A DNA stretch of 64,000 bases from Gnetum montanum. Lineage: Eukaryota > Streptophyta > Gnetopsida > Gnetales > Gnetaceae. Both the position numbers and the translations under genes were made by a program. Where the stretch lies: positions 681,060-745,059 of the forward strand of contig MNCI01016492.1 of the NCBI GenBank assembly GCA_015680685.1. Direction: 5' to 3'. The first letter of the stretch is position 1. Every line of letters begins with the position of its first letter. Below the pieces are notes generated by a model. It saw only the letters and a list, made by a program, of their open reading frames with translations, was not told the DNA's origin and ran no database searches. Shown one piece after another: positions 1 to 11,154 of this stretch.

Positions 1-696
1 ATATTTTCCTTAGTCAATAGTCATATACTTTTCCATTTATAGTATGTTCGGAATGGGCTATTGCCACAAAAACCATTCATTTACTATAAATAGTAAATAG
101 ACTTTTGTGACTATATTGATACCATTCCTACTACAATGGAATTGGTGGACTATGCTAAGGTTGTTAAAAAATGGGAAAATTTATGAAACATGTGTAAAAA
201 GTTGGGAACTATGGAAATGGTGGAATCCATTGGAAAGTGTCATGCTTGGTGGAAAATGTTATCTATGCTAGCCATTGTTGACTGGGGATGACTACGCTAG
301 CTATTATTGAAAAAATGGAAATTCCAACAATCCCAACGTTATAGTTCTATTGGGTCTTGGTGGTGACTACACTAGCTACTGTAGCACCACTATAGCTACT
401 ATGTCTACTAAAAATTTCTCTAACGTAGTTGGGGCTATACCCCTATAGAAATCCATGGAAATGCCAATTTTAGCAATTCCCAAGGCATTTTTAGCCTTCC
501 CAAACCTAGATATAGACATGAGGTACCTTTTCCTACTTGGGACACTAGGTAATAACCACTTTTAAAATATTTTTTGGCCTTAAAAATATTAAGTATGTAA
601 GATTGTAGATCATGGAATACATATCTCACATTTACAATGAATTCTTACCTCAAGTTGGAAAATGAAGGTTGCAACATGAAATTTGGTGGTCTTTCA
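1..696 (-). mobile_element. Element C, 3' LTR (partial, window edge)
   Basis: This is the downstream LTR of the minus-strand Tat-type element C; its other end lies before the window. It ends in TTTCA at 696, followed directly by a polypurine tract. The body matches 35136-35811, the piece of C's 5' LTR that lies beyond element D: both carry the phrase ACTATAAATAGTAAATAGA, the CTACTATGTCTACTAAAAAT stretch and the same terminal GGTGG(T/C)(C/G)TTTCA. The two copies differ by roughly a fifth by eye, so C is old. No coding capacity. Confidence 0.8.
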
Positions 697-716
697 TTGG
701 TGCCTCTTTGTTGATG
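697..716 (-). promoter_or_regulatory. Polypurine tract of element C
   Basis: On the minus strand this reads CATCAACAAAGAGGCACCAA, directly before the LTR start TGAAAGACC. The same tract abuts the LTRs of element A (10000) and element B (56781). It should prime plus-strand DNA synthesis. Confidence 0.7.
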
Positions 717-1704
717 TGTAGAGAATTAACCTAAGAGACATTGACAAAGAATACAAAACACCATTTCAGGTCCACCACCAATGTTCCCACTCCTTTCTTG
801 ATACAGTAGTATCAAACCATGCTGAAGAATGCTTATGATGATGGGATAAGGCTATGATAAGGAAATGGTAAAGAGATCATAGGGAAATGGTCATGAGGGT
901 TAACAATACATTCCAATTGTTGACATCATGGCTATGGTGAGGCATAGACATATTGGTAAATCCATTTGGGCTTCACACTTTGTGTTTTGAAGTGTGTTTC
1001 ACTTGGCAAATGTGTTTGAGAAACCAACATCTCACTCCAAGGTTAGTTTGGTCATTAACCCATCTATTTACCATAAATAGTTATCATTTATGGTGAGTTT
1101 GAAGCCATTGATATATCCTTTAGGCTTCATTTTCCACTCAGTGTCTTGGCAATTTTCTTCCCCCTATTTTTTAGGGTGAAAACTTCATTAGGTATCTTTG
1201 CCAAAGATGATTTTGATTTAGTTTTCCCATAAAGTAAGATGTATTACACTTGATGGAATAGATGGTTTCCCATTCAATGAAGTGTGTTACATTCAATGGA
1301 CTTGATGGTGGAGCATTACAGAAAAATGTCATATGGCCATACATGCATGAGTGTCAAACATTAGTCAACATTGTCATTCAAGGTAAGGAAAGTTATAACC
1401 AAGTTGTGGGATTGGACTCAAGGTAATGATAGCAAAAATGATATGAAAAAATTGCTCTTGGCATGATAGGACAAACTAACCAAATCTTACACATCGAGAT
1501 CATGTGGTAACTTACTGTCATGATGAGTTTCACCTTCATGATGACTCTAGGCTTCATCCTACAAGCACAACTCTAGGAGGACAACACAACTAGATGAGAA
1601 AAATCATGTTGTTACAATGAAACACATAAGGCCATGTAGAATAGCTAAAAAACATAGTTACCAAAGGTAATATGATTTTCCATTAAGACCTTGGAAATTT
1701 TTGA
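717..1704 (-). other. Element C 3' non-coding region
   Basis: No open frame of note. The part from about 1110 to 1430 is homologous to 58.4-58.75 kb of element H, where it also lies between the end of pol and the 3' end. It is the 3' untranslated part of the Tat family. Bases 717-770 match the equivalent post-LTR sequence of A at 10020-10070 (both contain GACAAAGAATAC.AAACACC). Confidence 0.6.
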
Positions 1705-1819
1705 TGCTAGTCTAGGATCTTAGTGGACCATGTTGCCAGTTTAAGTCCTTGGTAGGCCATGTTACTACTTTAAGATCTTGGTAGGCCATGTTGCTAGTTT
1801 GAGGCCTTGGCAAGCCATG
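1705..1819. repeat. 29-bp minisatellite, 4 tandem units (element C)
   Basis: Four head-to-tail units of about 29 bp, each starting TGCTAG/TGCCAG and ending GGCCATG/AGCCATG; a typical unit contains AGTTTAAGTCCTTGGTAGGC. The same unit family is found in elements A, B and H. In H the matching array lies just beyond the integrase end, so this block marks where C's pol ought to finish. Confidence 0.8.
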
Positions 1820-2899
1820 AAAAGATGTCTCTATATCATGCAAAGATGTCATGAATGCTCACTTGTTGCAAACCATCAAAATTATCAACATTAGTCATTC
1901 ATTGCAACCTATCAACAATAGTAAATAATACTAAAAGCAAACTTGTGAGTGTTAGGCATAATCAAGGCTATGTGATGGTTTCAATGTTGCATTTTAAGGG
2001 CTTTATGAGGTCATAAGTAGGCTTAAGTTTTTGTGAGAAAATTTGCCCTATGTGTTTTCTCCTCATCTTCTTGGTCTTAAATGGAAATTTTGACCAAGGG
2101 ATCCTGTGTGATGTTTCTAGCTTCAAGGTTAATGGTAGTTAGGCTACTTTAAGGTGTTATGGCTATAGAGTAAAATAGTGTCAAGGTATTAAGGTTTGGA
2201 TATTTAAGGTCAACTTGGTCGAACAACATTATGAGAGGGGCTTATTTAGTCCTTAAGGTCAATTGAATCTAGTTTCTTATTCTTCTAGGTCATTCGTGTA
2301 TGATAACATAAGCACAACAAGTAATACCCGTGTAACAAAATAATAAAAACTAACAAAACTAATAAAATAATGCTAAAAATAATGCAAAATACTATGGTAA
2401 TAATACATAAATGAGACAAAATGTTGAAACAAAGGCCATACAAGTATCCAAGTAATGTCAAAAAGGCTATAAGGCAATACTAGGTAATACATGATCAAAT
2501 ATGGTTACACTTTTTTCAACTTAAGGCCTTGGTAGGCCATTCCTACATGGTGTAAAATGATGATCAAAGATAGTCAAACCCCATCATTTAACACCAATCA
2601 AATTCTCAATAGAAGGCAAAAGAAGCTATACTAGTAAAAATAAAGATAAATGTGATGAAACTGAAGGCTAGATGAGGTCAATTGATGGTAATATGGGCCA
2701 AAAATCCAAAACAAGATCAAAACAAGTCAAAACTCCATGAAATAAGGATGAATCCATCAAAATGGAATACATGTGATAAAAATTGGATAATACTAGTCAA
2801 AAAGGGTTAGATTTTGCTAGTTTTAGGCCTTAACAGGCCTTGGTGTGGGGTTATAGGGTTCGCAAGAGAGTTTGGGCACTTAAGGGAATCATTTTGGGG
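1820..2899 (-). other. Element C non-coding region spanning a missing pol
   Basis: Where A, B and H have 3-3.6 kb of RT-RNaseH-integrase, C has only non-coding sequence. Bases 1.0-1.8 kb match the H sequence just 3' of pol (58.4-59.2 kb), and 2.3-2.85 kb match the H sequence just 5' of pol (62.8-63.35 kb; both include CAAACCCCATCATTT). The interval 1.85-2.3 kb joins them. Two isolated minisatellite units sit near 2516-2545 and 2817-2846. I see no integrase or RT motif on either strand. Confidence 0.6.
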
Positions 2900-5000
2900 T
2901 TTTTTAAAGGAAAAATTGGCTAATATTCTTGTCACTACACTAGGCCCTACTGATGACTACGTTGGCCCAACATAGCCATGCATTGTCCAGCATAGTTAAC
3001 ATTTAGGAATAGTTTCCACAACCTAGTATGGTCACCTTTGGAAACCCAGAGGTCTAAATAGATATCATAGAGGGTAGGTATTGAAAATCGGAAAGTTTTG
3101 GCATTATTTTAACATCTTAGAAGGTGGAAAAGCTTGCTCCCAAAGGTGACTATGCTGGGCTTGTAGCCCCTAGTGTAGTCACAAAGAATGAACAAGTTTA
3201 TAATGTTAATAAAGTTAAAATAAGATGGAATTGGAGTTGGGTAACATGGTGCATAGTTCAGGCCATTCTAGATTAATTTTGGGTTATTCTAAACTACTTA
3301 CTATTGATTTTTGTTGTTACATTTTTCCTTTCTAGTAGCACTACACTGGCCCACTATAGTCACTAGCTTCTTCAGTGTACTCTTACATAAAAAATGATTT
3401 TTGATGAGTTCTAAAGCTCAATCAACCATCTTAATAGGCTTTTGGCTCACTGGTATTATTGGCTTTTTGTCAAATTTGGATAGTTTGGTGTGGACTATAC
3501 TAGGGTTTGAGAGGGGCTACGTTACCCTAAAATAGTCCCAACCCCTCCTCACCATAGGCATGATTTAAGAATCCAAAAATGATGAAATTTGATTCAAATA
3601 TAAGGTCTTATGGTCTTAATGTGTCTCATCAAGGCCTTGAAGTAAAAAATGGTGGTTTTTTTTATTATGTTTGACTTGGCTTGGAGTTCATGATGTGGAC
3701 TACATTGGCCTTGGGCTACGACTACACTAGCCCAGTGTAGTCCCATCTTCCTATCAACATAGTTTAGGCTTGGGATGGTTGATGGGAGTTTCCATGGTCA
3801 AAGAAGGTTCTAACAAGGTTCTATGGCTTTATGATTTGAATTTTGATCACTTTTAGAAGTTTTTTAGTTATTTTCCTATGGACTATGTTGGGCTAGGCAA
3901 GGACTATGTTGGCCTATCATTATCCTAACCTTGGTTCAACGTAGTTAGTGTGGAGATTGCCAAATATTGTGAAAAATGCAAGTTTTGAAGTCAAAAAATC
4001 TTGGATAGGCTCCTAGAGTTTTTCCATAGTAGTTTTAGTTTTTTTATGACAAATTTTGAACAATTTTTGATGGACTAAATTGGGTCCTAGATGGGACTAC
4101 GCTGGTCTAGCATAGTGCAAGTTAGAAAGGTCCAAAATGTTAAAGAATTGCAAGATTTATTACTAGATAGGCTTAGCCAAGTTTTTAGGATTGATCAAAG
4201 GTAGCTTTAGGTTATTTTTGATAAATTTTAATTAATTTTTGATGTACTACGTTGGGCTTAGACAAGGACTACGTTCGCCTAGCATAGTTCTCCTATCTCT
4301 CCAACATAATCAAGGTGGAAGTTGCCAAAAATGCTAAAATATACAATTCTCATAGTCAAATGGGTTTAGAAAAGGTGTTAGGATTTTGTTAACAAGAATT
4401 TTAAGCTAATTTATTTTACCAATTTTGAAAAGTTTTAAATGTTCTATGTTGGGATCTAGCTAGGACTATGTTGGCCTAGCATAGCCCTCTCATCCCTCTA
4501 GTGTAGTCAATGTTGAAATGGTAACAATTATAGAATTTATCATCTAAAAGATTTATATGGAGCTTTAGTGTTTCTTGGATGTTGATTTCCATAGTTTTTT
4601 GGTAATTTTGGCAATTTTGGATGGACTATGTTGGGCCTGGACTAGGATTACACTAGCCTAGCATAGTCCCAACTCTCCTCTAATGTAATGAAGGTTTGGA
4701 AATGATAAATGAGAAAAAGTAACAATGTTTGTCCTAATCTTTAGTCTTGCTAGGTTTTGGGGTTCTTAGAAGGTAATTTGGATTGGTATGTGTGTTGTTC
4801 AAATTTGACTGAGTTTTGAGACTATTCGAAGCTTTGGCTAGGGTTTGGGGAGATGGTATGGAGATTTGGAGTTGATTGAAGGCTAGATGGGCTCAAAGAA
4901 GTCTATTCCACCATGGACTACGTTGGGATAGTGTAGTCCACCTCTAGCCTAGCATAGTAACATGGGAAACCAATTTTTGGATGAATTTTAATGTCTTATG
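2900..5000. repeat. ~185-bp degenerate tandem array in element C
   Basis: About eleven diverged units; the clearest starts are near 3700, 3885, 4070, 4245, 4440 and 4620, giving a period of roughly 180-195 bp. Each unit contains one or two copies of a near-palindrome of the form GACTACGTTGGCCTAGCATA followed by GTC, then an AT-rich spacer with AATTTTGA and TTTTTGATG. No frame stays open through it. Elements B and H carry arrays of similar period but different sequence at the same place. Confidence 0.75.
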
Positions 5001-6150
5001 GCCACTTAGTTTGTGCCTAGGTCTACACTTATTTGTGCATCTTGATCATGGTATTTCTTGATAGGGATGGAAAGCCTAGGATTGGGTTTTGGAAGTGGAT
5101 GAAATATGTCTTGTATTCCAAGGTTCCCATGTATTCAAACCTTAGTGTAGTCAAGCTTGGAAGTTCAAAATCCCCAAGAAGTAATTCCACTTTTAATTTT
5201 TCATATGAGAATGGTTTTATATTTTAATTTTTTAATGTTATATTATTATTTCTTGGTTTTTTTTGGATTAATTTTTCTTTTGAACCACTTGATTTTTCCT
5301 TACAATTAATTTTTTTATAGATGTTTTCATTAGGCTATGTCAAGCATGTTTTTAGGGGTAAATTTGGTAATTTTTTTGTAGTAAATAATCATGAATATTC
5401 AAGTTTTATTTTTGTTGGTTCTAGTTCATCATTCAAGGATTCCAATGACTATAGAACCATTGAATTTGGATGAATAGCATGTTCTTAACAAGTGTTTTTA
5501 TCAACTTGTGTGAAATGGGGTTTGCCTTATGATAGCCATAGTCATGTCAATTTTGCATTTTTTTTGAAAAAAATAGTTAATATTTTTCATTTTTTCTTTT
5601 TATAAGGTTGTATTTCATAGTTTTATGATTTAAATGGCTATTGAGTAATCAAATTTCATTAAGCAGTTAAGTTTTTACAAATGTTTCTATAAAGTTGCAT
5701 GAAATCAAGGTTCTAAGGATATTACCCATTTACCCCTATGAAGATGGGCAATGTTGAGATTTTGGAAAATTTCTTTCATCAACATTTCATGATCCTAGGG
5801 ATAGGTTAATATGCTAGAAAGAGTCTAAAAGTGGTTTGGATCAAATTAAAATTTTATTAAATTGTTTTTGTGAGTGATTTCCCAATGTTGTTATTCCACC
5901 TTGTTGAATTTTGGATTGTGAACTTAGATTGTGTTCTAAAATTATTCTATGTATGGAATGAAAATTGAAATTTTAACTTAAAACTATCATTTTTATATTT
6001 TGTGTTCTACTTTGTCATTTTCCTATTTTTAGCTGTAAATTGTTATTTTCTTATTTTTAGTTGTAAATTGATCATTTTTGTATTTTTGTTTGTAAACTAT
6101 GATTTTGTAGGCTATAGGGATGTAAACCAAGTTGTAAATAGGCTAAAGAT
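5000..6150. other. AT-rich non-coding stretch of element C
   Basis: Between the tandem array and the protease remnant. It is very AT-rich with T-runs, and no frame is maintained. In element A the matching position holds the antisense gene, but I find none of that gene's exons here, so C has either lost it or never carried it. Confidence 0.5.
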
Positions 6151-6154
6151 ATTT

Positions 6155-6277
6155 TCTAGTTTAACACCATGGTAGGTCATAAAATTGCTAGTTTTAGGCC
6201 TTAACATGCCATAGGGTTGCCAATTTTAGGCATTAGCAGGCAATAGGATTATTAGTTGTAGGCCTTAGTGGGCCATG
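6155..6277. repeat. Minisatellite, ~4 units, upstream of protease in C
   Basis: Four units of about 31 bp built on CTAGTTTTAGGCCTTAACAT and ending GGCCAT or a close variant. This matches the minisatellite of element A at 19902-20076, which has the same position just beyond the protease reading frame. Confidence 0.75.
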
Positions 6278-6479
6278 ATCCATATGTGCCTACTATGTAT
6301 GGGATGCCCTTGAAAGAGCATATAAGTCTAAAATCAACCATGAAGCATGATACAATGTTGCAAAAGTAAATAAATGACCATTAACAAAAGAAGTGGTAAG
6401 TCATTTATTGTGAACTTGTTACTTAACCTTTGATAGATCAAGAAGGCCCTTTGGCATGATCTTGTTATCACCATCTCTC

Positions 6480-7140
6480 TTGTTTAACATGGCAAGCTAC
6501 TTACATTTCTATTTGTCACTTCGTATTGCAAAGTTGATGTTGTTATCATTATAGTTGTTCTTGTTGTTGGTTTTTCTCTCGGTACTAGCCCTAGCTTGAG
6601 TTTTGGATATCTCCTCTTGAAAATCCACCTCTAAAATTTGGTCAATTTTGACATAGTTAACCAATGGTATCGACATGTTGTCTCCATGGATCACAATTTT
6701 CCCTTCCTCATAGGATAAGTAAATCTCTTGATGTATAGGGGATGAGACTACATGAAGCTTAGCTAACCATGGTCTCCCTAGGATCAAGTTAAACCTAGGT
6801 GTCTCTTCAACTACTAGGATGTTGACGGATGTGGAAAATTATTTGCTAGCCAAAAAATCCAAGGAGATAGAACCTCACATTACTACCTACAAGCCATTAA
6901 ATGACTTTAGTGCTTAGGTAGTAACCTCTTGGATATTCTTAGTTAAGCATAACTTGTCAAAAATGGAATATGTTATCATATTTGCGGCCACTACAACATC
7001 CTCATGAACATGGTTAACTTTGTATTTGCCAACATGTATGTTGATAAGAAGATGCGTAGATAGCACCTCTCCATTTTGAGAGTCAATTTTCACTTCACTA
7101 TCGTGGAAGTTGAGCATTGGTTGATGCCCATTATTCTAAG
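6480..7140 (-). pseudogene. Element C retroviral-type aspartic protease remnant
   Basis: Two open pieces (6509-6787 and 6914-7117) match the protease of element A at 20303-21115. The clearest match is the segment ILGRPWLAKLHVVSSPIHQE, close to A's ILGRSWLAQLRAVSSPIHQE. The enzyme would process the Gag and Pol polyproteins. The active-site motif, VDDGAA in A, reads EDVVVAA here (near 6980-7000), so the catalytic loop is destroyed. Stops and frame breaks separate the pieces. The level of decay is much greater than in A. Confidence 0.75.
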
Positions 7141-8268
7141 TGAATCTTGCTTAATGATAAAGTGGAATGATTCTTTGTTGGTAGGAATATCTCTATTCAT
7201 ATGGATATAAGGCAAAACTTGAGCTAGTCCATCTCTATGAGCTAGAGAAGTCAAAACTAGGTCATACAAGTTTGGTGATGCATTCTTTTGTTTTAGGGAT
7301 CATTTGGCTTGGTTCATTATTGCAAGGAAGCTCTTCCCCTTAGCATGTAACGTTTTAGCCTTAGTGGTCTTAACCTCCTCCATCCTTCCTAGTGTTTGTG
7401 GCTTAGGTTTTAGTTCATGTGCTTTGGACTCTTTGTCCAAGGGGGAAGTTAGCCTTGATGCAACTTGTTTTGAAGCCTTTTGCTATCAACCACCTTCTAT
7501 GGCTTAATTGTTTGTTTGGAAATAAGTTGTTTCATCACCATTATGTTGGTGGTTTCTTGCTAACCTCTAAGTTGTGAGCCACTATAGGTGGGCTTTGGTC
7601 ATTGGTTATTGTAGGCTTACTTGTTGAAGGTAGAGGGACCCAAATAACAAATGGTTCCCTAGGATTTGGAAGGTTGGTAACTTGTGGTCTTGGTTCTGAT
7701 ATTGATGCCATTGAAGGTGGGACATGTATAATGAATGGCTTCTTAGGGATCAAAGAAGGTGATACGCATATGATAAAGGGCTCTTTAGGCTTTGTGTTTT
7801 AGGATCATGATATTAATCTAATGAAAAATAGTTCCTTACAAAGATTAGACCATTTGGTTTTGATGAATGAGGTTATAAAATAGGAGTTATTATTGGTTCT
7901 TGTAGAGATGGGCTTATTCAACACCAACTTCCCATGGTGTATCATCTTTTGGAGGTTATCTTTTAATGCTAGGAAAAAATTGGTATCATGACCAGCCATT
8001 TGATGATAATGAAAATACCTATCTAGTTTGAAGTACTTTAGTAGCTTAGGATCATCTTTGGTAGCTATCGCTGGATCTCTAGCTATGTCACAAAGATGAT
8101 TTTACCTCTTACAAGCCTCTTCAAATGATTGCTTATGTTGCATAGGGTCATCTTTAAGAAATTGTTCTAGAAGCTTGGTAGGCATTAAAGGTAACTTTAC
8201 ATACTTAGACCTATCCTTCTATCCAATGTTTGATCTTGGTTGATTTCGGGCATAGGAAGTGGCTAGTT
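7141..8268 (-). pseudogene. Element C gag, 3' half (nucleocapsid side)
   Basis: Minus-strand fragments match the C-terminal part of A's Gag. GHDTNFFLALKDNLQKMIHH (7805-7999) corresponds to A's zinc-knuckle region GHDMDYCWALKDDIQCMLDD, with the knuckle cysteine changed to F. The Pro-rich stretch with PFIIHVP and PFVIWVP repeats (7541-7753) corresponds to A's PFIIRAP/PFIIRVP repeats. The reading continues across element A into 25926-27628, so A is inserted inside this gene. Many stops; not functional. Confidence 0.75.
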
Positions 8269-8273
8269 GCGAT
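8269..8273. repeat. Target-site duplication (GCGAT), left side of element A
   Basis: GCGAT lies immediately before the LTR start TGTAACGA and is repeated at 25921-25925 directly after the other LTR end GTGTTTCA. Five bases is the normal duplication size for Ty3/gypsy integration. Confidence 0.95.
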
Positions 8274-8335
8274 TGTAACGACAGAAAATGTCGGCAGTTG
8301 GAAAATGCCAAACAAAATTCCGCGTACACAGTTTT

Positions 8336-8785
8336 NNNNNNNNNNNNNNNNNNNNNNNNNNNNNNNNNNNNNNNNNNNNNNNNNNNNNNNNNNNNNNNNN
8401 NNNNNNNNNNNNNNNNNNNNNNNNNNNNNNNNNNNNNNNNNNNNNNNNNNNNNNNNNNNNNNNNNNNNNNNNNNNNNNNNNNNNNNNNNNNNNNNNNNNN
8501 NNNNNNNNNNNNNNNNNNNNNNNNNNNNNNNNNNNNNNNNNNNNNNNNNNNNNNNNNNNNNNNNNNNNNNNNNNNNNNNNNNNNNNNNNNNNNNNNNNNN
8601 NNNNNNNNNNNNNNNNNNNNNNNNNNNNNNNNNNNNNNNNNNNNNNNNNNNNNNNNNNNNNNNNNNNNNNNNNNNNNNNNNNNNNNNNNNNNNNNNNNNN
8701 NNNNNNNNNNNNNNNNNNNNNNNNNNNNNNNNNNNNNNNNNNNNNNNNNNNNNNNNNNNNNNNNNNNNNNNNNNNNNNNNNNNNN
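8336..8785. other. Assembly gap (450 N) inside the 3' LTR of A
   Basis: All bases are N. The other LTR (24397-24709) supplies 313 bases between the same flanking words (CACAGTTTT and AAAGCAAGCAC), so the gap length is probably nominal. Confidence 0.95.
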
Positions 8786-9212
8786 AAAGCAAGCACAAAA
8801 CAACAAGAAAAATGTCCAAACAGAAGTCCGATCTACCTCGTGGGCCAAAGCTGGGATGCAAGGAAGGTCAAGCTCTAACGTCTATCGATCAACTATTTCT
8901 GACCAATAGAGTCTGCAAACCGTGCAAGATGATCTCATGATCTTTGATCTGCTTCTTTCGCCTTAGGTAATTTCTGTTTAGGACCGCCAATGATCGTTGA
9001 TGGAGAAAGTTGTGTCTTCCCCAAAAGAACGATTACTCTTGTTGCCGATGCTCAAAGTGAACTGTGCTCTGTTATTGCCGGGAGGTGATGTTGTCAACAA
9101 TTGCTAGAGTGCTGCTCTCTCCATCTCTGCTCAAAGTGATAAGTGCTCCTATGCTCAGAAAAATGTCCTTGCCTCTTTGATTTTCCAGCCCTTGTATCTT
9201 TGTCAACTGGGG

Positions 9213-9220
9213 TATTTATA
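9213..9220 (-). promoter_or_regulatory. LTR TATA box (3' LTR of A)
   Basis: TATAAATA on the minus strand, preserved identically in the other LTR at 25134-25141. It is the likely core promoter for element transcription; the transcription start would lie some 30 bases further along the minus strand. Confidence 0.55.
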
Positions 9221-9999
9221 GGCTGCGACGTCCTATGGAAAAGGCGCAACCTTGATGACGTGTGTCCTGAATGTTTCGGGTATTGTTGACCTGACCATTT
9301 TTGTGTCAAACTTTGTGACTACGCACAATACGCTTATTTGCATATTGTGCATGCAAAGAACAGATGCGCGTCGGGCATGTTTCAACTGTCTTTGGGTTAT
9401 ATTACGCTCATTCGTGCTGCATTGCGTGCATGAGCGTAACATAACATGGAAACAATGGATTCAAGCTGTTTTATGCTTGTTTACGCAGCCGCGCATAATG
9501 AAGCGTAAACAAGGTTTAGCTTGGTGAAGCAATACGCTGCGATACGCGTCGTTGCGTATGATGAGCAATCTGCATGCCAAGAGAAAAGGGTTGATCTGTT
9601 GCACTTCCTTAGACTTTGCCTTTAACTATTTTGGAACTCATTACGTTGCCGTGTGTAATAGAGCATAAACCTGGCCTTGAACAAAAGCCTTAGGAAAATA
9701 TACGAGAATTCGCATGTTACACTGCTCAAGCCTCTCCACATGCCGAAGTAAATAGCCTTCTGATGCTGGATTATGTTTGAACAGAATCACGCTAAGCGCT
9801 ATTACGCTGTGTTGCGTGATATAGCGTAAACAGAAAAAGCATAGAAAGATTAGGAATATGCACAAGAAGTCGAAGACTTGATGCTACGCGCCTCTTGGTC
9901 TTGCTCTATTTTATTCTCCCTTCTGGAATTCTGACATGCGTCCTTGCCTGAATTGCAAATCTTTGCCTAAGGCTGACTCGCAATTTTCACGGTGTTTCA

Positions 10000-10016
10000 A
10001 TGGCCCCTCTTTGTTG
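10000..10016 (-). promoter_or_regulatory. Polypurine tract of element A
   Basis: On the minus strand this reads CAACAAAGAGGGGCCAT, directly before the LTR start TGAAACACC. It is the same tract as in C (697-716) and B (56762-56781). Confidence 0.75.
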
Positions 10017-11154
10017 ATGGTTAGAGGGCTGGCCCGAAAGACGTCGACAAAGAATACGAAACACCGGATTGGTAGAAGCAAGAACAGCGTCCATCCATGG
10101 CTACTCAAGCGTTGCCCTGTCAACATGGAAGAGCAAAGCTGGAGGGAATGGGAGATAGAATGACATAGTAGGAAACAGGTTCGGGGAAGACGTAAAATGA
10201 GTCAGGATGGTAGGAGTATGGAATACGCTTACTGAACGCACAGAAACGTACGCACACTTATGTCAACAGGAATGCTTTTTGATGAGCGTAGCGCATCAGC
10301 CTGAGATTTCTCTGTCACAGATTATAGCAGGAATGCTTGCAAAAGGAGCACGGCGCATCACTTCTGCGATATCTCTGCTACAACGCTTAACTGTGTTATG
10401 GGCTTGATTGCACTGCAAGTGTGAAAGATGAGTGTTTGCGTATGTAGCTTTTGGATATGGGAAGCAGGTGGTAGGGATGAAACGAAATAAGAGCTAAGGG
10501 TATGATTATGAGAGGTATAGGCATGCAGTTCTAAGTGGACTGGCAAACCTGAGTAGCCATCTCAAAACACTATTTGTACTTCACCGCTCAGATGAACGCA
10601 CCTTTGAATGACATCCTCGAAGCAAGTAACCTGCAACCATAGAGGAAAAGCAGAGGACACCATTGTGCGTGTGAAGAACCAGTGAAGTTGTTGAAACCAG
10701 TACCATTTGAGAAGAGATAAAGCAGTTGGGCCGTGAAGAAGGAGCTGTAGCGTGAGGCCGGAGCTGCCAATCCTGACGATTGGCTCAACATATCGTCGCC
10801 AAAAGACATCAGACACAGTGCACCTAACTAGTTAGGCAAAGAACCAGCTAGATGAATCTGTGAAGCCAACGTCTGATAGCGAGGATCAGGAAAGGTCCTC
10901 GAGGTCATTGTCAACAAGGATTTTGTCGGGGCTCTGGCTGGCGAGAGTAAACTCTCAGAAGTACCACCGCTGCAGTGGGCGTAGTGACGGCATCTCTGAG
11001 GGATCAGTAAGATGCCTCTCAGCTCATCCAAGGAATCAGTAGGATGCCGGTGGGGTGACAACGCTGGGACTGTCCCAGTATCCCACCTCGTTTGTCACGC
11101 AGCTGTATAGAGATGATCATGCTCGCTTGATTGCATGGCAGCAGTCTGTAAGTT
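10017..11154 (-). other. Element A 3' non-coding region
   Basis: About 1.1 kb between the minisatellite and the polypurine tract. Short open stretches exist on both strands, but none overlaps a recognisable domain and none is repeated in the other elements. I read it as 3' untranslated sequence. Confidence 0.55.

Larger units (their letters stand above)
8274..9999 (-). mobile_element. Element A 3' LTR
   Basis: Starts TGTAACGACAG and ends GGTGTTTCA on the plus strand. It matches 24335-25920 almost throughout. It contains a 450-base run of N (8336-8785); the intact LTR has 313 bases there, so the true length is near 1.59 kb. A TATA-like TATAAATA on the minus strand lies at 9213-9220. It contains several paired TTACGC/GCGTAA motifs. 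Confidence 0.93.

Noticed and set aside
8211-8940. Long open frames across 8211-8940 on both strands
   Set aside because: They exist only because the 450-N gap contains no stops; the flanks are LTR sequence.
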